DNA from: Balanoglossus misakiensis
Taxonomy: Eukaryota > Hemichordata
NCBI GenBank assembly: GCA_040954595.2
Contig: CM082586.2
Location: forward strand, 6,758,001 to 6,822,000
Length of the DNA: 64,000 nucleotides
Direction: 5' to 3'
This document shows positions 40,032 to 64,000 of this stretch, piece by piece (position 1 is the stretch's first letter; the number at the start of each line of letters is the position of its first letter). A program made the position numbers and the translations under genes. The notes beneath the pieces were generated by a model. The model worked only from the letters and a program-made list of their open reading frames with translations. It was not told where the DNA came from and ran no database searches.

Positions 40032-43000
40032 TCAATATTCAAGTTCTAAAGGCACTGACAGAAAGCGCTTGAATCGAAGATCGGTCACTGGTCTGTCAGC
40101 ATCCTGCTGAACTTCCGGTCGGTTAAATCTCGTGTCCACTCTGCTTCCGTGGTAACTTCCGGGCGCTCCGTGAAAATGGACGTGGAATTCGTTGATGTGT
40201 ACGTTGTTTTGTCTCCCCAGCACAGAGGCAAGACCTGGCACCGAGGGCGGGGTCCTGGGTTGGATGGCTTGAACCGGGTCTACTGGCACGGAGTCCATTT
40301 CTGAGATCTGCGTGCTGGGATCATGTGACCTGGTGACGTCACCTGCTGACTGTCCAGTCAAGAGCCAGTGCAGCATCATGGCGGACACCGTCAACATGAA
40401 TATGGCGCTGAGAATGAACGAACTGTTCTTATAACCAGTCACTTCTGTCAGGAAATCTGTGGCAAAAAAAAAAAAACAAATAAAAATTCAAAGGCATATG
40501 ATATTTCTTCCCAAACTAAGGTTTGTCTCAATCGTACAATTCTTCTTTTATATAGACAATCAACTACATGACATGTACAGACATCAGCTCTTGAAAATCT
40601 TTCTTTTTTATTGCAAATACCAACTTTTGCCTTACCTCCCAGAAACAACCCCAAGAGGGCGCCAACACCGAACAGCATGAGAGAGGTCCCCACTGGTACC
40701 TGTATTGGAATGTTTTCTGCACGGGTGACGTTGGTCAACACGAGCATGAGCGGCAGGCACATTCCGCAGGAAAGTCCAATACCGGCGGAAATCAGGTAAA
40801 ATGCCACAACAGATCTTGGTAGTAAAGATAGTAATCCAGCTACAGCTGCTAAAATCGTCGAGATTAACATCATCGAGACGGCGTAGCGGCGCTCGTTCTT
40901 CGGCCGGCGGAACCACATGCATCCGATTAGGAGCAGTCCTAGAAGCATAAAGACACCGCAAATTGTCATCACTCCGTTGCAGTTCACGCGGCCAGTGTAA
41001 CCGTTGCTGTCACTGCACAGCGTCGGCAGCTGCAGCACCAGGATGTTGAACGCGGCACCGACGCAGACACAGGTCACCAGCACGACCAGTCGCTTGCCTC
41101 CACAAACGAGCCCGCGAAGACAGGCGCCGGGCGACAATTGTTGCGGTTCGCGATACCCGTGTCCCGCGGGCCGCCGGAACAGCGCCGCGAAGACGGCCTG
41201 GTGAGCGTTCAACGCGCCGAGGAGCAGAAACACGCTGAACCGGCCGTAGGTGTGCGTCACGTGATCGATCAATACTGGAAGAGCACATATTGTCACTGCT
41301 ATGCCGGAACATGCAAGGCAGAAAAGGGATCCATGTCGACTGTCAAAAAAGGCAGGGAGCAAAACCAAACTTGGCGTGAGCGTTAAACCGAAGCCGATTC
41401 CTGAAAAGAAAAAAAATATTGTGCCTGAACTGTATTATACATCATGGAAATATATTGTCACAATCAAAACTCTATTGGCCCCCGTTTTAACACTGTTATA
41501 GAAGACAAGACAATTTTCTTTGAAAATCGAATTTACACCCTATAGCATCCCCCAATACAAAACATATACTTTCAGAAAAAAGTGTACATTGACAATATAT
41601 AGTTTCCACTCCCCTCCTGAAATCAAAAGTCAACTTTGCGCTATTTTCTGACTTACCTGCAAGGCCACCATACGTGAAACAGGAAAATCGGACACTTTTG
41701 GAAATGGTGGACAGGCACAAACCCGCGGTGGAAAAGACGGCTCCAATAAACAGGATTTTGCGTGCACCAACTTTTAAGGATAGCAAACCAGCAATCAGTG
41801 CTGTAAGAGTTAAGGGGACACGAAAGAAGAGGCTTACAGACAACTGTCAGAGAATTTTTACCAAGGCCGATAATCTATGCACTGGCAGAATTGCATATGT
41901 TCAGAATGTAACGTTGACGTCCACATTGTCATATAGTCCATCTGTTCAATGGATAGTATGAAGGCAAACTTGAACCTGAACAGTATAACCGTGAACGTCA
42001 TCAACCTTCTTTTCAAAGCAGCACTAGGCCTACTGGTAAATTGTGGATTTTAAATTCGAGGCATGTACAATTTTATACAGACCTATGCAGAATTCAATAC
42101 TGCATGAAATACTTGACATCAAACAACTGCAAATTGTCCATCTTTGCGGAGAAGACATCGTTTCTAGTGAATCAAAAAGTTAGACCAACGTGACTCTGCA
42201 TGCAGGTCACGAAGGGTCAAGGAATCGTGGAAACCAATGAAAGAAGTCGTTACCTGACGCACCGGTGACACCAATGTTGATATAAAGGAGCAGTTTGAGA
42301 TCCTGCTCTTGATTGGTGCTGTCATCTTCAAAGACAGTGTCAAGACCGGCGAGAAGAGGCCAGAGACCGTAGTTAAATCCAAAACAGCCCAGCGAGAAGA
42401 AATTTCCAATAATTATGATGAATCTTCGCCATAATGACCCCGTCACTTTTCGTTTCCTAAATACAAGGAGAGGCGAGTGAATAAAATGACATCATTCTAC
42501 ATAAATTAACCCATACTGCCGTTCTTTCGCTGGCAGAATTGTCTGTCGTCTCGCGTGGAGCTACATCTTGCTTACTGTACAAACATGTGGGCAGCCCTCT
42601 TCAGTATATGCAAATCAACTTCAACAAAACAAAACTGATTGGGGCGTTAAAACAATAAGACAAGATATTTCCCACATGTCTCGCATTGTTTTCAGTGTCA
42701 TGTGATCCGAAAAGGCGGGGGAACGGGGCAGGCCCAGGGGCCAGACCAGCCTGGCTGTATAGTATGCGTCACCTGTGCTTAGGGAAAAACCTATGACGTA
42801 ATAACGCGTTTATCAACATTCATGTAAATATGCCTGCCACACAAGGACAGTGAAAGCAGATGGCTCTCCCACACCGAGCTTATTATCACTGGCCCTATGA
42901 AAGGGTTATGGGGACAACACGCACCAAGGCGACGATTACATTGTTTGTTTATTCATTCATCCAAAAAGAGTGATTTCGAGTTCACTGCTACTGTGTGTAC

Positions 43001-43446
43001 TGCTATTAATAGAAGCAGCAATGAAAATGTTTCAGAGACCCGTTGTGGTATATGGTTCAGTCAGTGACGGTGGCGTTATTGTTATGTAGGCAATCACTAT
43101 CACCCCTGGTTCTCGTCTCAGGTCTGTGTATATTATTTCGCTAACGACACGGCTATTTATGACTGTAATCTGCGAATTTTGTGCTGTTGCGAGAACATTA
43201 CCATACGCGGTTTCGGAACAAGGGCCCCTTTGTAACTGTAAACACAGCATATAAAAGTTGCTTTTCTCTGTGACTGACCGACCGACCGACTGACGTTACT
43301 GTTCGCAGTTCGCTGTTGACGAATGCGGACTTTAGGCAACTGTCATATCGTTAAACGAAAACGCCACCATAATACCGTAGTCGATATAAAGTGACCTACC
43401 GTACACTTTCCCTGTCTGCAACTTGATCGTCCGCGTTCGACGGCAT
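40032..43446 (-). CDS. Second monocarboxylate-transporter-like MFS protein (SLC16-like), five exons, 527 aa
   Basis: Exons on the minus strand: 43446-43400, 42456-42254, 41800-41657, 41400-40636 and 40456-40032; phases 2,1,1,1; 1,584 nt including the stop. The start ATG at 43446 was chosen because its 47-nt exon ends in a GTAGGT donor with the required phase 2. Shared with the paralogue at 2.0-6.0 kb are GFNYGLW (42-48) in TM1, YINI before TM2, GIGFGLTLTPSL at the start of exon 4, and FNILVLQL in TM7. It is more diverged at the SLC16 motif before TM5 (FFDSRHGS for YFNRRGLD) and has no acidic central loop. TM8 (GVMTICGVFMLLGLLLIG) has no Asp or Arg. The C-tail carries a His-rich segment NVHINEFHVHFHG (471-483). 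It is probably a plasma-membrane solute transporter of unknown substrate. Exon 4 is GC- and CpG-richer than the flanking DNA. Confidence 0.83.
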
Positions 43447-45189
<1,743 letters not shown>

Positions 45190-46046
45190 ACTTCTTGAAA
45201 ATATGCAGGTCTTTTTATTTCTTCTAGCGCTTTGTGTTAACATTTCGAATATGTACATCTGCGCATTCTATACTCCATGGCATGGCCGGTTGCAATATGC
45301 GTGTCAGCGATAGAAAAATTAAACCACAGCCACATTACGAATAAAGCCGGGTTTATCGGACGACGAAAGAGGGTCAACCACGGTGCACATAACAAAAAAA
45401 AAAAACATGTTTACAAAACCAGACAGGAAAAATCCGCATTGCTAATTGATAATACATACTTTGGTATAATTCCACATACTAATAAACGGAACAGAATTCA
45501 ATACTGTGCTTAATTGGCACTCTTCATTACAGGGCACATTTACCCGTAATGTAAATCCCTGGTTTCCCCTTCCAGGAAGGAAGTATGCAGTTATTGATAT
45601 ATGCGTTTGATATGAACATTTAATAACTGTTTTTACTGGTTAAAATATGCTTTAATATTGGTCTCCCGGGCGAGTAAATGGAGCGGTTCATTCACTTCCT
45701 TCTTTGTATTCAATTGAAAGGAAAACGATCTTGTAAAGCGGAATACACTCGCATTATACTTGTTCCGCCACTGATTAGACTAACGGTGTAGCAAACCGTT
45801 TAATTGATAAACTAATTAGCTTCACGTAATTAAGGTAAAGCGATATACGAGACTTTGGTTAGTAAACTATATATTTGCTTGACTCTGTCGAGGACATTCT
45901 ATCTATCAGACACACATAATACCTGATCGGTTAGATAATCATGGCGGAGAGACTTTTAACGCATATACAGCGCAGTGCATTGCAGTGCAGTACAGTACAC
46001 ATCTTCGCTTGCCGTGGTCGGGCAAGGACCCGTACAAGCCGACGAT
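45190..46046. other. AT-rich intergenic DNA
   Basis: No coding signal or RNA gene recognised. GCAGTGCATTGCAGTGCAG at about 45,971-45,990 looks like a diverged outlier of the pentanucleotide array that follows. Confidence 0.4.
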
Positions 46047-46259
46047 GTACAGTACAGTACAGTACAGTACAGTACAGTACAGTACAGTACAGTACAGTAC
46101 AGTACAGTACAGTACAGTACAGTACAGTACAGTACAGTACAGTACAGTACAGTACAGTACAGTACAGTACAGTACAGTACAGTACAGTACAGTACAGTAC
46201 AGTACAGTACAGTACAGTTCAGTACAGTTCAGTACAGTACAGTACAGATCAGTACAGTA
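46047..46259. repeat. (AGTAC)n microsatellite, about 42 copies
   Basis: Near-perfect pentanucleotide array; a few CAGTTC and CAGATC variants occur only in the last 50 bp. All frames are open because AGTAC contains no stop in any register, so the VQYST peptides are artefacts. Confidence 0.95.
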
Positions 46260-46925
46260 TGAAGGGCATAAACGTGTGTGTATTGCAACCCTGCGGACAA
46301 AGAATGTTTCGTCAGATTTCGACCGCTCTGAACTCTACTCCTCGACTTCGCTTAATGTGGCTTTCATGTTCTCCGTGAAGTAGAACGCTTAAAAAATATC
46401 AGGAAGTCTGCGAAAGATAAGATAACAAAATTCCCATCGGTCGCCAAACCTGCTGACTTATAGAAGTCTTTAAACTTTGTTTGGTTAAGATTCTAATCCT
46501 GAAGCGATCCACTTTTCGTGGATGCTATTTTCTCAGTAAAAAAAACGAAACAAACAAAACACTTGCACTTGCGAGGCACTCGGGCAAATTGCTGGTGAAC
46601 GAAGCTATCATTGCCAGCTTTAAATGCAGCACCTAACCGATCGAGAAAAAAAAAACTTAACACCAACGCAATTGTCGATATCAAATGGCAAACACGCATC
46701 GCCACGGAGTACTTTCCCACTCTCGTCTGCTAAAAATGGACGGGAGACATTAACCAATCACACGCTCCTCCAGAAGACGAGTCCAGTCACGTGACCGCCT
46801 GAGACTTCAACGCAGGCGATGGGCCCAGCTGATGCACAATGACTACGCGTTAACACGGAGCGCCACAGCGAAGACACGTCTCCGAGTCTCAACCCGTCAC
46901 TGTGGCAAAAGCTAGGAGCAGAGGA

Positions 46926-62842
<15,917 letters not shown>

Positions 62843-64000
62843 GTGAGCATTAACCAGGGGCCTGTTTACGCCGTCCTCGTGTCCCCCCCCCCCCCCTGCA
62901 TGCTTTTAAACCCTCGAGTTCCCAGAGAGACGGCGCTCTCGAAAACAACACCGCAGAAATCAGCGACGTCTAAAATAAAATCAATCATAAAAGTATACGA
63001 GTCCGCATTGCGGCTTTCCGGCTCGAGTTGCCAGGCACTTGCGGGTGCGCTAATGGAAAAACGATTACGTTGCGGCCGCGTGGCCATCCACTCGTGGTCG
63101 TCAAGTCGGTTGGCTTTTGAAAGCTCGAGTCGTTGGCGGTTGAAGAAGTTAGAAAGTAAGAAATACATGAGATATGCGAGACTGCAGTGAGATTGAGTGT
63201 GATATGCGTTTCCGCTCTGCATGACAAATGAATGCAGTGAAGTGTCCGTCCTTGTCAACCTGTCTTGCCTTGTTATGATTTATATACAAACATTAACAGA
63301 TCGGCCACACTGCGTGTCCTGTCGTTTAAAGCACTATTTTGATTTCTGGCTGAGGCAGTAATTTCTTAAAGCAGATTTGCGTGTTTTATGGCGGCGTAGA
63401 TGACCAGTAGCGTACGCGTGAAATTTATGTTTGTCAAACTGCTCCAGAAAGAAACTGACAAAACCAATTGTTTTTCCTGGCTAAAATATCGTTAAAACAT
63501 GACCGTGCTTATATATGCTATTGGCAATGCATAGCGCACGCGACGTAAATATTTATACACAGATATAGGCGACAGCAATGAAACCCAAAGGCTTTGAGCA
63601 TATCTTCGTGAAAACATTTATCCAAATTCGTGGCTTTAGGTTAATCTAAAGGTTCTGAGCACTTTTACAAGAATAATAAGCCAAACGTATATACCGAAGT
63701 CGCATTCGCTGTCTACCTTATGGAAGACTGGGGTGTTTGACGTTTCAACTGACAAATCGCCGCCACGATGATAAATTGAGCGGTAGGTGACCCGGCACCG
63801 CATAAGTAGAAATGAAACAGTCCCCGAAAAATAAATAAATGTCACTCACACTTTACCAGTAGTGTTAAAGCAGATATACACTGGCAAGCTAAAACCAAGT
63901 CATTAACTCCGGGCGTATGACATTTAAAGTTACTTTCAAAGTCAACGCGTCCGAATAACATCACTTGCACTGAATGCTAACTACAAGGCTGGCCCGTCGT
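62843..64000. other. Start of intron 2 of the LDLa gene
   Basis: Begins with GTGAGC at 62,843. A run of about 14 C lies near 62,883-62,896. No further LDLa exon or other coding exon was found before the end of the window. Open frames of 130-152 codons near 62,732-63,258 overlap exon 2 in the wrong frame or run antisense. Confidence 0.45.

Noticed and set aside
45941-46383. VQYST-repeat proteins
   Set aside because: The AGTAC pentanucleotide has no stop in any register; the three overlapping frames all read the same array.

Overview
The window is animal nuclear DNA, probably from a marine invertebrate; the species cannot be fixed from the sequence. It has spliced genes with GT-AG introns, a UDP-glucuronosyltransferase (UGT), SLC16-type transporters, an LDL-receptor class A (LDLa) exon, long microsatellites, small inverted-repeat elements and about 30 kb of satellite DNA. 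There are no operons or bacterial features. All gene models below were assembled by hand from reading frames, splice consensus and intron phase; no database search was possible.

Layout. (1) 1-464: intron and possible tiny last exon of an upstream plus-strand gene. (2) 2,020-5,959, minus strand: five-exon monocarboxylate-transporter-like (MFS/SLC16-like) gene, 567 aa. (3) 6,781-7,655: small, degenerate cluster of an 88-bp satellite. (4) 8,340-10,603, plus strand: four-exon UGT, 533 aa, with a TATA box and a 5'UTR intron upstream. It has an intact donor-sugar domain, but both catalytic residues of the acceptor domain are replaced. (5) 10,745-39,560: the 88-bp satellite, about 320 monomers. It runs in one orientation up to a 100-N assembly gap (31,237-31,336) and in the opposite orientation after it. 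A distinct outer monomer type occurs at both distal ends. (6) 40,032-43,446, minus strand: a second five-exon SLC16-like gene, 527 aa, with the same intron phases (2,1,1,1) as the first, so the two are tandem paralogues now split by the satellite and the UGT. (7) 43,447-46,925: intergenic DNA with a 455-bp ATC-type and a 213-bp AGTAC-type microsatellite. (8) 46,926 to beyond 62,842, plus strand: first two exons of a secreted or membrane protein (signal peptide plus one LDLa module), separated by a 15.7-kb intron. That intron carries at least three small TIR-bounded elements and a (GAT)n tract. The gene continues outside the window.

The genes do not form an evident pathway. Possible functional links are inference only: a UGT conjugates small lipophilic molecules and SLC16 transporters move small organic anions. 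The most notable items are the mirror-symmetric satellite domain with higher-order blocks, the UGT with its His/Asp dyad replaced, the split transporter pair, and the TTAA-bordered inverted-repeat elements. I found no convincing evidence of a wholly new biological system.
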